A DNA stretch of 64,000 nt from Paucimonas lemoignei (GTDB lineage Bacteria > Pseudomonadota > Gammaproteobacteria > Pseudomonadales > Pseudomonadaceae): positions 2,294,001 through 2,358,000 of the forward strand of contig LS483371.1 of NCBI GenBank assembly GCA_900475325.1. The letters are read 5' to 3'. Numbering within the stretch: the first letter of the stretch is position 1; each line of letters starts with the position of its first letter. Under the pieces are notes generated by a model. It was not told where the DNA came from, searched no databases, and saw nothing but the letters and a program-made list of their open reading frames with translations. Position numbers and translations under genes: made by a program. Of the stretch, positions 7,170 to 16,249 are shown in pieces.

Positions 7170-9484
7170 TGTTTGATTTCACAGCTGTCAGGAAGTTTCG
7201 TTGGCCAGTTGATATCTGCGCGCAGCCCGTCGCCACTCTTCAAATGGATGGGCCGCACAAGGGCGCCATCAGGAGCGCACCCCGCACCGCGCTGGGCTCG
7301 GCAATTGCGGCGGCAGTACTCATTAGCGGGCAGGGCGCATACGCCGCCGAGCCAGGGCAGAACCAAAACAAGAATGGGGAGAAAACCCTGCAGGAGGCGA
7401 TGACTCTGCCGACCATCAGTGTAACGGGCCGCATGGATACGGCGACCACTGAAGGTACTGGCTCCTACACGACGGGCCAGACGGCGGCGGCGACGCGCCT
7501 GCCGCTGTCGCTACGGGAAACACCCCAGTCGATGACGGTGATCACCCGCCAGCGCATGGACGACCAGCAATTGAACTCGGTGCAGGGCGTGCTGGATAAC
7601 ACCACCGGCGTCTCGTCGTACCAGTCCGACAGCGAACGGACAAGCTTCTATTCGCGTGGTTTCTTGATCAACAACGTTCAGTACGACGGCATACCCACCG
7701 TCGTCGGCGACATCGTCAGCGGAAGCGGCATCGGCTCCCTCGATACCGCGTTCTATGACCGTGTCGAGGTCGTGCGCGGCGCCTCTGGCTTGCTGACCGG
7801 CACCGGTAATCCCTCGGCCGCCATCAACCTTGTGCGCAAACGACCGACCCGCGAATTCTCGGCGTCCGCCTCACTCCGTGCAGGGAGCTGGGATACCCAC
7901 CGGGAAATGGGCGACGTATCGACTCCGTTGACAGAGGACGGCCGCATCCGCGCCCGCATGGTCGGAACGTCCCAGGAGGGAAACTCATACATTGATGGCT
8001 ACAAGCCGCAGAGGCAGGCGTTTTACGGCATCATCGAGGCAGATCTGACACCCGATACAACGGTGAGTCTAGGCTATGACTATCAGGACATCACGCCGAA
8101 GGGCTCGACCTGGGGAGGCATGCCGCTGTGGTTCAGCGACGGCACGCAGGCTGATTATTCACGTTCCAAGAACTACGCGCAGAACTGGAGCCATTGGGAC
8201 AACACCCTCAAGACAGCGTTTGCCGAGGTCGAGCACCGCTTCGATAACGACTGGACCATCCGCGCCGTCGCTAACCAATACCGCACGGAATACGATGCCA
8301 AACTGCTCGGCCTGGTCGGCCGCCCCGATCGCGCCACGGGACTTGGCTCCTTTCCCAACGGGGCCTATCCGGTCGGGCTCGCGTCCGAAGGTCGCAGCCG
8401 TCATAACACCTTTGACGTGATGGCGAGCGGCCCCTTCGAGTTGCTGGGCCGCCAGCATGACCTGGTGGTGGGGGCGACGAGTTCGCGCCGCACGGCTAGC
8501 CAGGAGGATATCGCTCCGTTCTACGCAAGCTTTACGCCGGTCAATGTCTATAACCTGAGCCCGGCCTATCCCCGCCCTGACTTCGATGCCATGGCGTCGA
8601 TACCGACCCGCACTCAAATCAAGCAGAGCGGCGTCTATAGCGCAGCCCGTTTTTCGCTGGCTGATCCTCTGAAACTTATTGTCGGGGGGCGCTTCACAAA
8701 CTACGAAATTGACGACGCCTCTGGCGGCTCATCGTTGCACTACAAAAAGAGCAGTGAATTCACTCCATACGCCGGCTTGGTCTACGAGATCGACACCACC
8801 TATTCGGCCTATGTGAGCTACACCGGCATCTTCAATCCGCAAACCGACTATCGCGACAGCAAAGGCAACGTCCTCACGCCGACCAAGGGAAAAACCAAGG
8901 AAATCGGCCTTAAAGGCGCTTACATGGACGGGCGTCTGAATGCGTCGGTGGCCTTGTTCCATACCGAGCTGGACAACGCTGCACAGATGATCGCAGGAAC
9001 CTATACGCCAGCGGGCGCCCAGGCCTATACAGGTTCGGATGGGACGAAGTCACGCGGGATCGAGCTGGACTTGCAGGGCGAGCTGGCGCATGGCTGGAAT
9101 GTCTACACCGGTATCGCCCACTTCACCGCACAAGATGGCGATGGCGTGCGCTTGAATTCGCAAATACCTCGCACCACGGCCCAGCTTTTCACGACCTACC
9201 AGTTGCCTGATGCATGGAGCAAGTTGACGCTGGGCGGAGGCGTCAAATGGCAAAGTCGCTTCTATCAGTCGCCCGGCATCGGAACCAGCACTTTAGGCGG
9301 GGAGCAGGATTCTTATGCCTTGGTATCACTGTTGGGGCGCTACGCAATCACGAAGCAGGTCACTGCTGCAGTCAATGTCAACAACGTGCTCGACAAGAAG
9401 TACGCGTTGGAGAAGGGCGATTTCGACACCGTAGGTTATGGCGCACCACGCAACTTGATGGTGACGCTGGACTATAAGTATTGA
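7169..9484 (+). CDS. TonB-dependent siderophore receptor
   Basis: An outer-membrane beta-barrel receptor for ferric siderophore uptake, up to 771 residues. The export signal is preceded by a long N-terminus. Either ATG 7169 or ATG 7244 may be the start; the latter gives a normal signal (LGSAIAAAVLISGQGAYA, cut before AEPGQ). A TonB-box-like segment follows (LPTISVTGRM), then the plug (RLPLSLRETPQSMTVITRQR, YSRGFLINNVQYDGIP) and a barrel ending in a C-terminal aromatic strand (NLMVTLDYKY). There is no N-terminal signalling domain, so it does not talk to a FecR/sigma pair. It is probably controlled by the upstream AraC protein. FoxA/FpvB-like; the siderophore is unknown. Confidence 0.92.
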   Translation: MFDFTAVRKFRWPVDICAQPVATLQMDGPHKGAIRSAPRTALGSAIAAAVLISGQGAYAAEPGQNQNKNGEKTLQEAMTLPTISVTGRMDTATTEGTGSYTTGQTAAATRLPLSLRETPQSMTVITRQRMDDQQLNSVQGVLDNTTGVSSYQSDSERTSFYSRGFLINNVQYDGIPTVVGDIVSGSGIGSLDTAFYDRVEVVRGASGLLTGTGNPSAAINLVRKRPTREFSASASLRAGSWDTHREMGDVSTPLTEDGRIRARMVGTSQEGNSYIDGYKPQRQAFYGIIEADLTPDTTVSLGYDYQDITPKGSTWGGMPLWFSDGTQADYSRSKNYAQNWSHWDNTLKTAFAEVEHRFDNDWTIRAVANQYRTEYDAKLLGLVGRPDRATGLGSFPNGAYPVGLASEGRSRHNTFDVMASGPFELLGRQHDLVVGATSSRRTASQEDIAPFYASFTPVNVYNLSPAYPRPDFDAMASIPTRTQIKQSGVYSAARFSLADPLKLIVGGRFTNYEIDDASGGSSLHYKKSSEFTPYAGLVYEIDTTYSAYVSYTGIFNPQTDYRDSKGNVLTPTKGKTKEIGLKGAYMDGRLNASVALFHTELDNAAQMIAGTYTPAGAQAYTGSDGTKSRGIELDLQGELAHGWNVYTGIAHFTAQDGDGVRLNSQIPRTTAQLFTTYQLPDAWSKLTLGGGVKWQSRFYQSPGIGTSTLGGEQDSYALVSLLGRYAITKQVTAAVNVNNVLDKKYALEKGDFDTVGYGAPRNLMVTLDYKY

Positions 9485-9600
9485 TTTTCCGCAGGCGAAC
9501 ATTTTCCCGTTGGAAATCTGCAGACCTATAACATCCATTGATTATCGAGAAAGCTCTTATGCCCCTTAAGCCTGCTCTGCGTCCCGGCCAAGACACGTCC

Positions 9601-10011
9601 ATGAACAACGCAAACAGAATCGCTTTGTTCTGGTTGACGACAGCCGCGGGTGCCGTACTTTTTGTCACCTTCCAGTTATTTTTCTACGTAAACGATTTTG
9701 TGAGAGCGCACGGAGCGACGCCGGCGATTACGTTTGAGCCCGATGTACTGTGGATGTTTTCAGCGTTCTATGGTTCCTGGATCGTAACGGTGCTTCTCGC
9801 ACTGATAGGAACCCGTAAGGCTCAATGGTTTGTGCTGGTTCTCGGCAGTTTACTTCTCGCCCTGAATACCCTCGGCGGAATCTCCGACGGGCTGCGCGAC
9901 GGTTGGCACGTTGCCTTTTCGGCCGTGTTCTTCATCACACTGCCCGGCGTGTTCGCGATTGCGGCCACCTGGCGTCACATCAAAAGCACAGGAGCCGGCC
10001 ATGTTGATTAA
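9601..10011 (+). CDS. Small four-helix membrane protein, unknown function
   Basis: A 136-residue protein starting MNNANRIALFW. An upstream in-frame ATG at 9538 would add 21 polar residues and seems less likely. It has four hydrophobic segments: about 8-30, 50-70, 76-93 and 105-125. No family is recognised. It follows the TonB receptor by 116 bases and overlaps the next gene by 11 bases, so the two small genes are coupled. Inner-membrane accessory proteins often accompany siderophore receptors, but no function can be assigned from the sequence. Confidence 0.7.
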   Translation: MNNANRIALFWLTTAAGAVLFVTFQLFFYVNDFVRAHGATPAITFEPDVLWMFSAFYGSWIVTVLLALIGTRKAQWFVLVLGSLLLALNTLGGISDGLRDGWHVAFSAVFFITLPGVFAIAATWRHIKSTGAGHVD

Positions 10012-10405
10012 CAGTTCTGACTTTCCGTATGTCTGGATGAACCTTGCGCAAGAGCCGGGACACGATCACGAAAAGGATTTCGCCGAATTCGAGGCCAATT
10101 TGCAGCGCGGGGAGCCCTTCGTAATCTTGACCGACACCGCTCCTGCCGATGACCACGAGCACTCGCCGGAAGAAAAGAAACGTACCGCGCTCTGGATGAA
10201 AAAAAATAAGGTTGAATTGCGAAAGCGGGTTCTGGCAATGATCATGATTGAACCCAACTCGGCAAAACGTCTTGGCTTCAAGGCCTTTGCGGTCGTGTTT
10301 GCCAAGTTCTGGGGCTACCCTTTGCTTCTGGCTGCTACGCCTGATGAGGCAATGGAGATGGCAAGAGCACTGCTCGCAAAAGCTGGCTATTCCTCTCACG
10401 GATAG
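10001..10405 (+). CDS. Conserved small soluble protein, unknown function
   Basis: A 134-residue protein starting MLINSSDFPYVWMN, overlapping the end of the membrane-protein gene by 11 bases. An upstream in-frame start at 9911 would add arginine/cysteine-rich shadow sequence and was rejected. The sequence alternates hydrophobic strands and amphipathic helices (GEPFVILTDTAP, KKRTALWMKKNKVELRK, ATPDEAMEMARALLAKAG), suggesting a compact alpha/beta fold resembling SpoIIAA/STAS-like proteins. This is an impression only. It is probably co-transcribed with the preceding gene and perhaps with the receptor. Confidence 0.65.
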   Translation: MLINSSDFPYVWMNLAQEPGHDHEKDFAEFEANLQRGEPFVILTDTAPADDHEHSPEEKKRTALWMKKNKVELRKRVLAMIMIEPNSAKRLGFKAFAVVFAKFWGYPLLLAATPDEAMEMARALLAKAGYSSHG

Positions 10406-10422
10406 CCCACTCTGGCGTCTGA

Positions 10423-10734
10423 TTGCCCGTGAAACTATACCGCCGCGCACTGTCGCGGCGGGCGACTGACCTAACCGTCGCTCGGTTGGACGACCAGGCG
10501 ATCGATGCATTCCTCGACGCTTTCCTGACAGAAGCCATGGACGCTAATGGTCTTGACTATGTTGGCGGTGATGACTTCGGTCTGGTTTGCCTCGCCAAGC
10601 GCGGCTCGGTGACCGAAGAGCAGCGTGCAGTCGTTGAAGCATGGCTCAAGGCCCGTAGCGAGCTGACCAAAGTTGAAGTCAGCCCGTTGATGGACGCCTG
10701 GCATCCGGAAACGCCGATCAACTCGGCAGCCTGA
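10423..10734 (+). pseudogene. yggL: YggL (DUF469) ribosome-binding protein, 5'-truncated
   Basis: From about residue 23 (DDQAIDAFLDAFLTEAMDAN) to the end this matches the YggL/DUF469 family, a small protein that binds the 50S subunit. The usual N-terminal third, with the basic RSRRLRKK stretch and the DEFQELGF motif, is absent. About 22 unrelated codons (from TTG 10423 or GTG 10429) replace it. That replacement includes a perfect hairpin, CCGCCGCG-6-CGCGGCGG (10440-10461). The junction is near 10480-10495. The remaining frame is open and could still be translated, but the 50S-binding end is altered. The break likely marks where the left accessory DNA meets the core. Confidence 0.7.
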
Positions 10735-10740
10735 TGTTTC

Positions 10741-10767
10741 AAGCGGCAGGTGCGACGCCTGCCGCTT
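10741..10767 (+). terminator. Hairpin terminator after yggL
   Basis: A perfect 10-base-pair stem (AAGCGGCAGG / CCTGCCGCTT) with a 7-base loop follows the yggL stop codon by six bases. The T-run is weak (GCTTCGTTA), so termination efficiency is uncertain. It separates yggL from the convergent kinase gene. Confidence 0.6.
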
Positions 10768-10816
10768 GCTTCGTTATGAAGGTGTGAAGAAAACAGTAAC
10801 CTCGCCGTACCCGTTA

Positions 10817-13800
10817 TCAGGCCGTCCCGGCCAATTCCTCTCGTAACGTCTGTTCCAATTCCGTCATTGCGCTGATCATCGCCTGTTTGCACGGCTCGAT
10901 TGTGCCTGCGAGTTTTTCGTCCCCGCAGGCTGCCTCCATGGCCTCGCAGGATTCAATCACTCGAGTGGCTCGAATGATTCGCGCCGCGCCTTTGATCTTG
11001 TGCGCCATCAGGCTTAGCGCCGGACTATCTTCCTGCGCCAGCAGCCGGGCCAGTTCAGCGCGGTCTTGCTCGCAGCTTTGCAGCAATTGTTCAAGCAATC
11101 GACGAATCATCTCCGGTCGATCGCCGGTCAGTGCCTGCACGCTGCCCATGTTGAAAACACCACTGTCGGAAGCGGGTAACGCCTCCGGGCTTTTGCGCGG
11201 TGGCGGGGCTGCAGGATGAATGCGAAGCAGGCGCTCGCTCAGGGAGGAAAGGCCGATGGGCTTGAACAGGCAATCATCCATACCTGCCTCCCGGCAGCGC
11301 AGTTTCTCTTCCGGCTGAGCGTTGGCAGTAAAGCCCCAGATGGCACAACGTTTTAGTCCGTGTGCGGCCTCATGGGCGCGAATCGCGCGGGTCAGGTCGT
11401 AGCCGTTCATGATGGGCATATTGCAGTCGGCAACGACCAGGTCGAAATGATCTTCCAGCCACAGCTCCAACCCTTGAGCTCCGTGCTCGGCCAGTGCGCA
11501 ACGGTGGCCAAGAAACTCCAGTTGCTGGCACAACAACAGGCAGTTGGCGGGATGGTCATCGACGACCAGGATGTTGAGCGCATCACCCGTGGGGGGCAGC
11601 GGGTCGCGGGTTGCAGCAGTGATGGCCACAGGCTCCAGGCGAGTGAGGTCGAACGTCATGTGCACCTGTGTGCCGTGGCCGGGCTCACTGGTCAGGTCAA
11701 GGGTGCCACCCATCATTTCGCAGAGGCTTCGACAAATCACCAGCCCCAGCCCGGCCCCGGTCCTGGCTTGCTGGCTGTTGTTGTCGGCCTGGGAAAAGGG
11801 CTCGAACAGACGCTGCTGATCCTGCTCGCTGATACCGACACCGCTGTCCTCGATCAGTACCTGCAAATGCAGTTGCTGGGTGTCGTTTTCCACTTCGGTG
11901 TCGAACGAAATCCTGACCTGCCCCCGATCGGTGAACTTGATCGCGTTGCTGATCAGGTTGGAAAGGATCTGCTTGAAACGCAACGGGTCGATCAGCACGT
12001 CGGTGTTAATACCGCTGTCCAGATCCAGCAGCAAACTCAGGCTTTTTTGCCGGGCCAGACCATCGAACACGCGCACCACCGATTCGACCAGCTGACGCAG
12101 GTTGGCGCGTTCCGGGCTCAGGGTCAGACGCCCGGACTCGATCCGGGCGATGTCGAGGATATCGCCGATCAGTTCCAGCAGGTCCTTGGCCGAGCTGTAG
12201 GCCACTTCGATGGCCGGGCGATCCAGGTGGCCTTGATCGGCCCGTTTGAGCGCCAGTTCAAGCATGCCGATGACGGCATTCATAGGGGTGCGTATTTCGT
12301 GGCTCATGGTCGCCAGAAAGGTACTTTTGGCCCGGTTGGCATTGTCGGCCTGCTCCTTGGCCGCCTGTAGCTCCTCGATCAGTTCGCGACGTTCGCTGAT
12401 GTCGATCCAGCCGCCGATGATGCCCTGAACTTCACCCAGGGAGTCGCGAAACGGCAGGATCCAGTGATAGATCGTCAGTTGCCGGTCGCCGATGCATAAG
12501 GTGCGGTCAAGAATCATCGGGCTATTGCTGGCCATCACATGCTGGTAATCGCTGGCGAACTCCCGTGCTTCGTACACGTTGCTGAGCACGCCCTCGGTGA
12601 CGGTTTTGCCGAGGACGTCTTCGCGCCGCGCAGCAAATGCTCTGAGGTAGCTGTCATTGCACATGCGCAGCATGCTTTCGCGGTCCCGCACGTAGATGGG
12701 GTGGGGGGTGCCATTGACCAGAGCGCTCATGAACTCGAACTGGTCATTGAGGGCTCGTTCGGCCTGTTCGCGCTGCTTGATCTGACGGCGCATGTAGGCA
12801 TTCCAGGCCAGCGAACCAAGCAGCAGCAGGCTTGCGCCAATGATGATCTGGTAAATCTGGCGCTGATAGTCTTGCCAGTTGCCACCGGCCGGGGTGTAAG
12901 AGCGCCAGCGGTTGTTGATTGCAGACAGTTCCTGGGGGGCGATGCTTGACAGGGCTTTGTCGAGGATAGCGCTCAACTCTGTGGCCTTGCGCGAGGTGGC
13001 CATGGCGATCAGCGCGGGCTCGTCGCCCACTGTGGTGGTGATCTGCAGGCGGTCTTCAAAGACGCCTGAGGTCATGAAGTAATTGGCGCTCAACAGGGAC
13101 GTGATCGCGCCTTCCACTCGACCTTGAGCGAGCATTTCCAGAATCTGATAAGGATTATCGACCTCGATCGGGACCACCTCCGGATACTCCCTGCGCAAGA
13201 ACGGCAGCATGGGACTGCCCAGGGTGATAGCCACGCGCTTGCCATTCAGCTGTTCAAGGCGCGGAGTGTTTTCCGGCCATTTGCGGGTGACGAGTACGAA
13301 GGAGTTATCGATGTAAGGCCGGGTGAAGCTCAGCTTGTCTTCGCGCTCCTCGCTGGGGATCAGGGCGCCAATCAGATCAGCGTTGCCCTGGCTGACGCGA
13401 TCGATCATGTCAGTCATGCTCGCGGCCTTGGTGATCTCGAATCGCAACCCGGTGCGCAGCCGAACCAGCTCCAGCAGGTCGGCGGTGATGCCGCGGAAAT
13501 TGCCACCGGCGTCGAAGAACGTCAGCGGCGCATAAGCCTCATGGATAACCACCCTGATGTTGGGATGTTGTTCGATCCAGCGCTCTTCCCGGTTGGTGAG
13601 CTGCAGCTTCTGGTCGGTGAGCATCAGGTCGCTGGCACCCCAGCGCTTGGATATGGCGATGCGTTCCTCCACAGGAATCGCTCGCAGGGTCTTGTTCAGA
13701 ATATCCAGTAGCTGAGTGTTCTCATCATCCACCGCAAAGCTGAAGCCGTTGGGCTCGTGCTTGCCGAAGTTGGCCATCTGAACGTTGTTCAGGTAGCCCT

Positions 13801-14467
13801 TGTTGATCAGGTACTGGGTTGAAATGGTGTCGCCCAGAAACACATCTGCCTGATTGAACGCCACCGCATTGATTGCGCTTTGAAATGACGGGTAGGTTTT
13901 CAGCGCAGCCTTGGGGTAGAGCGCTTGCACCTCATCGGGTGGGAGGTAGTGATACACCATGCTCAGGCGCATGTCCGCAAGGCCATTGGTCAGTGAGCGT
14001 GTCTCGCCGATTCGGGTGACCAGCACAGGCTGGTCAACCGCGTACGGTGTTGAGAGTCGGATTTTCCCGTCCATGGCTTCAAAACCATTGGCGCTGCCCA
14101 GCAGATCGATTTCGCCGCTACCGAGGGCGGAGATGGCCGCCTCTCTGGATTTGAAGCGCTGGACCTTGATAGGAACGTCCAGCGCCTTGGAAATGATCCC
14201 GGCGTAATCTGCAGTAAAGCCCTCATAGTCACGCCCGGTCAGGGTCAGATCGAAGGGCGGGTAATCGGGAGCGGAAGTGCCCAGCACCAGTTCGCCTTTT
14301 TTGCGAATCCATTCCCATTGAGTTTTGTCCAGCGACAGCTCCATATGCCCGGCCTTGGCCCGGCCCACCAATGTGTAGGATTCGGCCTGCACCGGTATCG
14401 TCGACAAGCCCAGGCTGATGCATAGGCCTGCCATGAATACAACGTAGTGTTTAAAGCGCGTGGACAT
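10817..14467 (-). CDS. rocS2: BvgS/EvgS-type hybrid sensor kinase (RocS2-like)
   Basis: About 1216 residues from ATG 14467, which has GAGGG five bases upstream; an earlier ATG at 14479 overlaps the regulator stop as ATGA. Order: signal peptide; two periplasmic SBP_bac_3 flytrap domains (about 40-270 and 285-510); one membrane helix near 540; a PAS domain (570-690); HisKA with the phospho-His in ATMSHEIRTPMN near 720; HATPase; a receiver (ILVVDDHP near 970, phospho-Asp in VADCNMP near 1015); and a C-terminal Hpt (LMAHKIKGAARI near 1160). This is the four-step phosphorelay layout of BvgS/EvgS. Its cognate regulator is the overlapping upstream gene. The nearby yggL and dgt genes match the RocS2-RocA2 neighbourhood I recall from P. 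aeruginosa. The ligand is unknown. Confidence 0.9.
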   Translation of the reverse strand: MSTRFKHYVVFMAGLCISLGLSTIPVQAESYTLVGRAKAGHMELSLDKTQWEWIRKKGELVLGTSAPDYPPFDLTLTGRDYEGFTADYAGIISKALDVPIKVQRFKSREAAISALGSGEIDLLGSANGFEAMDGKIRLSTPYAVDQPVLVTRIGETRSLTNGLADMRLSMVYHYLPPDEVQALYPKAALKTYPSFQSAINAVAFNQADVFLGDTISTQYLINKGYLNNVQMANFGKHEPNGFSFAVDDENTQLLDILNKTLRAIPVEERIAISKRWGASDLMLTDQKLQLTNREERWIEQHPNIRVVIHEAYAPLTFFDAGGNFRGITADLLELVRLRTGLRFEITKAASMTDMIDRVSQGNADLIGALIPSEEREDKLSFTRPYIDNSFVLVTRKWPENTPRLEQLNGKRVAITLGSPMLPFLRREYPEVVPIEVDNPYQILEMLAQGRVEGAITSLLSANYFMTSGVFEDRLQITTTVGDEPALIAMATSRKATELSAILDKALSSIAPQELSAINNRWRSYTPAGGNWQDYQRQIYQIIIGASLLLLGSLAWNAYMRRQIKQREQAERALNDQFEFMSALVNGTPHPIYVRDRESMLRMCNDSYLRAFAARREDVLGKTVTEGVLSNVYEAREFASDYQHVMASNSPMILDRTLCIGDRQLTIYHWILPFRDSLGEVQGIIGGWIDISERRELIEELQAAKEQADNANRAKSTFLATMSHEIRTPMNAVIGMLELALKRADQGHLDRPAIEVAYSSAKDLLELIGDILDIARIESGRLTLSPERANLRQLVESVVRVFDGLARQKSLSLLLDLDSGINTDVLIDPLRFKQILSNLISNAIKFTDRGQVRISFDTEVENDTQQLHLQVLIEDSGVGISEQDQQRLFEPFSQADNNSQQARTGAGLGLVICRSLCEMMGGTLDLTSEPGHGTQVHMTFDLTRLEPVAITAATRDPLPPTGDALNILVVDDHPANCLLLCQQLEFLGHRCALAEHGAQGLELWLEDHFDLVVADCNMPIMNGYDLTRAIRAHEAAHGLKRCAIWGFTANAQPEEKLRCREAGMDDCLFKPIGLSSLSERLLRIHPAAPPPRKSPEALPASDSGVFNMGSVQALTGDRPEMIRRLLEQLLQSCEQDRAELARLLAQEDSPALSLMAHKIKGAARIIRATRVIESCEAMEAACGDEKLAGTIEPCKQAMISAMTELEQTLREELAGTA

Positions 14468-14475
14468 CCGGTCCC

Positions 14476-15102
14476 TCATACGAGCGCGTTGCGTTTTGCC
14501 ATATCGATAAGTTCCACCAGGGTCTTGACCCTGAGTTTCTGCATCAGGCGTGTTTTGTAAGTGCTGACAGTCTTGTTGCTGAGAAACATGCCCCGGGCAA
14601 TCTCTTTGTTCGTGCGACCTTGGGCAAATAACTGCAGTACCATCAGTTCGCGATCATTGACCAGTTTGAACAGTTCTACTTCGCTGGGGTGCCCGTCTTT
14701 GCCGGGGGGCGGAGTCAGCGCCTGGCTGGGAAAGTAATTGTAGCCGGATAATACCGCTTTCACCGAACTGAGTAGTTCGCTCAAGTCTTCCTGTTTGCAA
14801 ACATAGCCCGCGGCGCCGGACTGCATGCAGCGGATGGCAAACAGTGCGGGTGCCTGGGAGGTCAGCACCAGAATTTTCGAGCTCAGGCCCATTTGGTTGA
14901 ACCGGGCCAGCACTTCAAGGCCATCCAGCTTGGGGATGCTGATGTCCAGAATGATCAGGTCAGGCATGCATTCACGAACCATCTGCATCGCGTCCACGCC
15001 GTTGTCGGTTTCGCCGACTACCTCGTAGTTTTCGTTCTCCAGGAGCATTCGAACGGCGAGGCGAATAACCGGATGGTCGTCGATGATAAAAACTGAGTTC
15101 AT
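14476..15102 (-). CDS. rocA2: LuxR/FixJ-type response regulator (RocA2-like)
   Basis: A 208-residue regulator starting MNSVFIIDDHPV; in-frame ATG codons 4 and 12 codons upstream are alternatives. The receiver domain (1-120) has the phospho-Asp in LIILDISIPKLDG near residue 55. The C-terminal LuxR-type helix-turn-helix covers about 145-205 (NDRELMVLQLFAQGRTNKEI, MFLSNKTVSTYKTRLM). It matches the BvgA/EvgA group, whose kinases have the same domain order as the coupled gene downstream. It is translationally coupled to that kinase by ATGA. Two TTCCTACAG-type boxes lie 91 and 237 bases upstream and suggest autoregulation. Confidence 0.92.
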   Translation of the reverse strand: MNSVFIIDDHPVIRLAVRMLLENENYEVVGETDNGVDAMQMVRECMPDLIILDISIPKLDGLEVLARFNQMGLSSKILVLTSQAPALFAIRCMQSGAAGYVCKQEDLSELLSSVKAVLSGYNYFPSQALTPPPGKDGHPSEVELFKLVNDRELMVLQLFAQGRTNKEIARGMFLSNKTVSTYKTRLMQKLRVKTLVELIDMAKRNALV

Positions 15103-15192
15103 AGTTGGGTCCATACAAGATGCGAATAAAGCGCGCACCTTATCTCAGATGTTCAGGCAGGCACATGAAGGGACGCTGCAATAAGGTGCATA

Positions 15193-15355
15193 TAGGAAGT
15201 TTCCTACAGTAATTAAAGTATTGGAGTACACGGAAGTGTGTCCGACCCTGAAATATGTTTAACGGCGCGCCGCCAGTGATGGCGTATTAGTTGCGCACTA
15301 TGTTCGTTTATTTCGTTTTGGAATGAAGCGCAGTATTAGAGGAAACTTCCTACAG
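15193..15355. promoter_or_regulatory. Two BvgA/EvgA-like boxes upstream of rocA2
   Basis: Site 1 (15193-15209) is TAGGAA-GT-TTCCTA followed by CAG, a perfect 6-base inverted repeat. Site 2 (15340-15355) is AGGAA-AC-TTCCT followed by ACAG. BvgA heptads (TTTCCTA) and EvgA boxes (TTCYTACA...) share this core, as do other NarL/FixJ regulators. Both sites lie in the gap upstream of rocA2, in line with positive autoregulation. The assignment rests on motif likeness and position. Confidence 0.5.
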
Positions 15356-15393
15356 CGTCTTATGCTGTTTACTCCGTCAGGTGTGTGCAGATG

Positions 15394-15795
15394 TCAGCTT
15401 TCGGGCATAGGAGTGGCACCCAGCAGACGAGACAGATCGGGCCCGCTCAACGGCTTGCTCAGGCAACCCAACAGCGCCAGCCCACGTTGAGCCGCCTTCT
15501 GTTCGAGCGCTTCCAGGCAGGTCTGGTCGAGGCCGCTGAGGACGATGGCTCGCCGGACCTGGCCCAGGTTCAATGCCTGTTCAATGAGGTCCAGCCCGTC
15601 ACCATCCGGCAGGCACTGGTCACACAGAAGCAAGTCATAGGGTTGTGGGGAGCGCTCCATGGCTTCAAGTGCCTCGGCTGCGGTGAGCGCCGGTGTCAGC
15701 AGGAAGTAGCCCTGGTTGTTCAAGAGAACCTGAATGGCGATCAGTTGAAACGGATGATCTTCAACCAGAAGTATGCGCAGCTTGTGTTTAGACAT
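15394..15795 (-). CDS. Stand-alone response-regulator receiver domain
   Basis: A 133-residue CheY-like protein starting MSKHKLRILLVEDHPF. An upstream extension of the frame to 15960 has low-complexity Pro/Ala composition and was rejected. The acidic pair ED is near residue 12, the phospho-Asp is in LLLCDQCLPDGDG near residue 60, and the conserved Lys is in CLSKPLSG near 115. It has no output domain. It is collinear with rocA2 and rocS2, 291 bases upstream of rocA2, and could accept phosphate from the RocS2 Hpt as a sink or connector. Its EDHPFQ motif recalls RocR-type receivers. Confidence 0.85.
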   Translation of the reverse strand: MSKHKLRILLVEDHPFQLIAIQVLLNNQGYFLLTPALTAAEALEAMERSPQPYDLLLCDQCLPDGDGLDLIEQALNLGQVRRAIVLSGLDQTCLEALEQKAAQRGLALLGCLSKPLSGPDLSRLLGATPMPES

Positions 15796-15954
15796 GACGT
15801 GTCCGGCAAGGGCTGGAGCTGCATGGACGTCGCTCGGCGCAGCCCTGAAGGCGTCGGACGCGTCGACGGCGCCCAATGGGCGGTAGATGAGAGCTGCCGT
15901 GGGCGGCAACTGAGGTGGCGGGAGTATTAGGTAGGTGTTGCGGTGTGGCGATAG

Positions 15955-15984
15955 GACCATTCCTAAAAGGTTGTGGGAATGGTC
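15955..15984. repeat. Perfect inverted repeat in the 15796-16249 gap
   Basis: GACCATTCC (15955-15963) and GGAATGGTC (15976-15984) form a perfect 9-base inverted repeat with a 12-base spacer. It lies between the divergent receiver gene and dgt. It could be an operator or a weak terminator. The rest of this 454-base gap shows no supportable gene. Confidence 0.4.
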
Positions 15985-16249
15985 TGAAGTTCTTATGCGT
16001 CTTGAATACCTAGGCTGTCGTACCGAGCTTTTACGGTCGGTAGTCCATGACGGATCCCAGCGTTAGGAGGTCGTGAGCGATCATCTCCCGCGCCATATGG
16101 TTCGCGTGCAGAGCCGTGATCCTGGCGATGAAATTGGTCCTGGGTCAAGCCCGGATTGGCAGGAATACGTCTGAAACCCACGTCGAACCAGACCTGACCC
16201 TGACGAAGCTTGTATATTGGCCATTCGAACATTGAGTCAGAGGGCGAGC

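Noticed and set aside
11360..12370. 336-codon frame antisense to the sensor kinase
   Set aside because: Kinase frame has all domains; the antisense product has Gln/His-rich shadow composition.
15796..15960. N-terminal extension of the lone receiver protein
   Set aside because: Low-complexity Pro/Ala sequence before a normal receiver start with its own Met.
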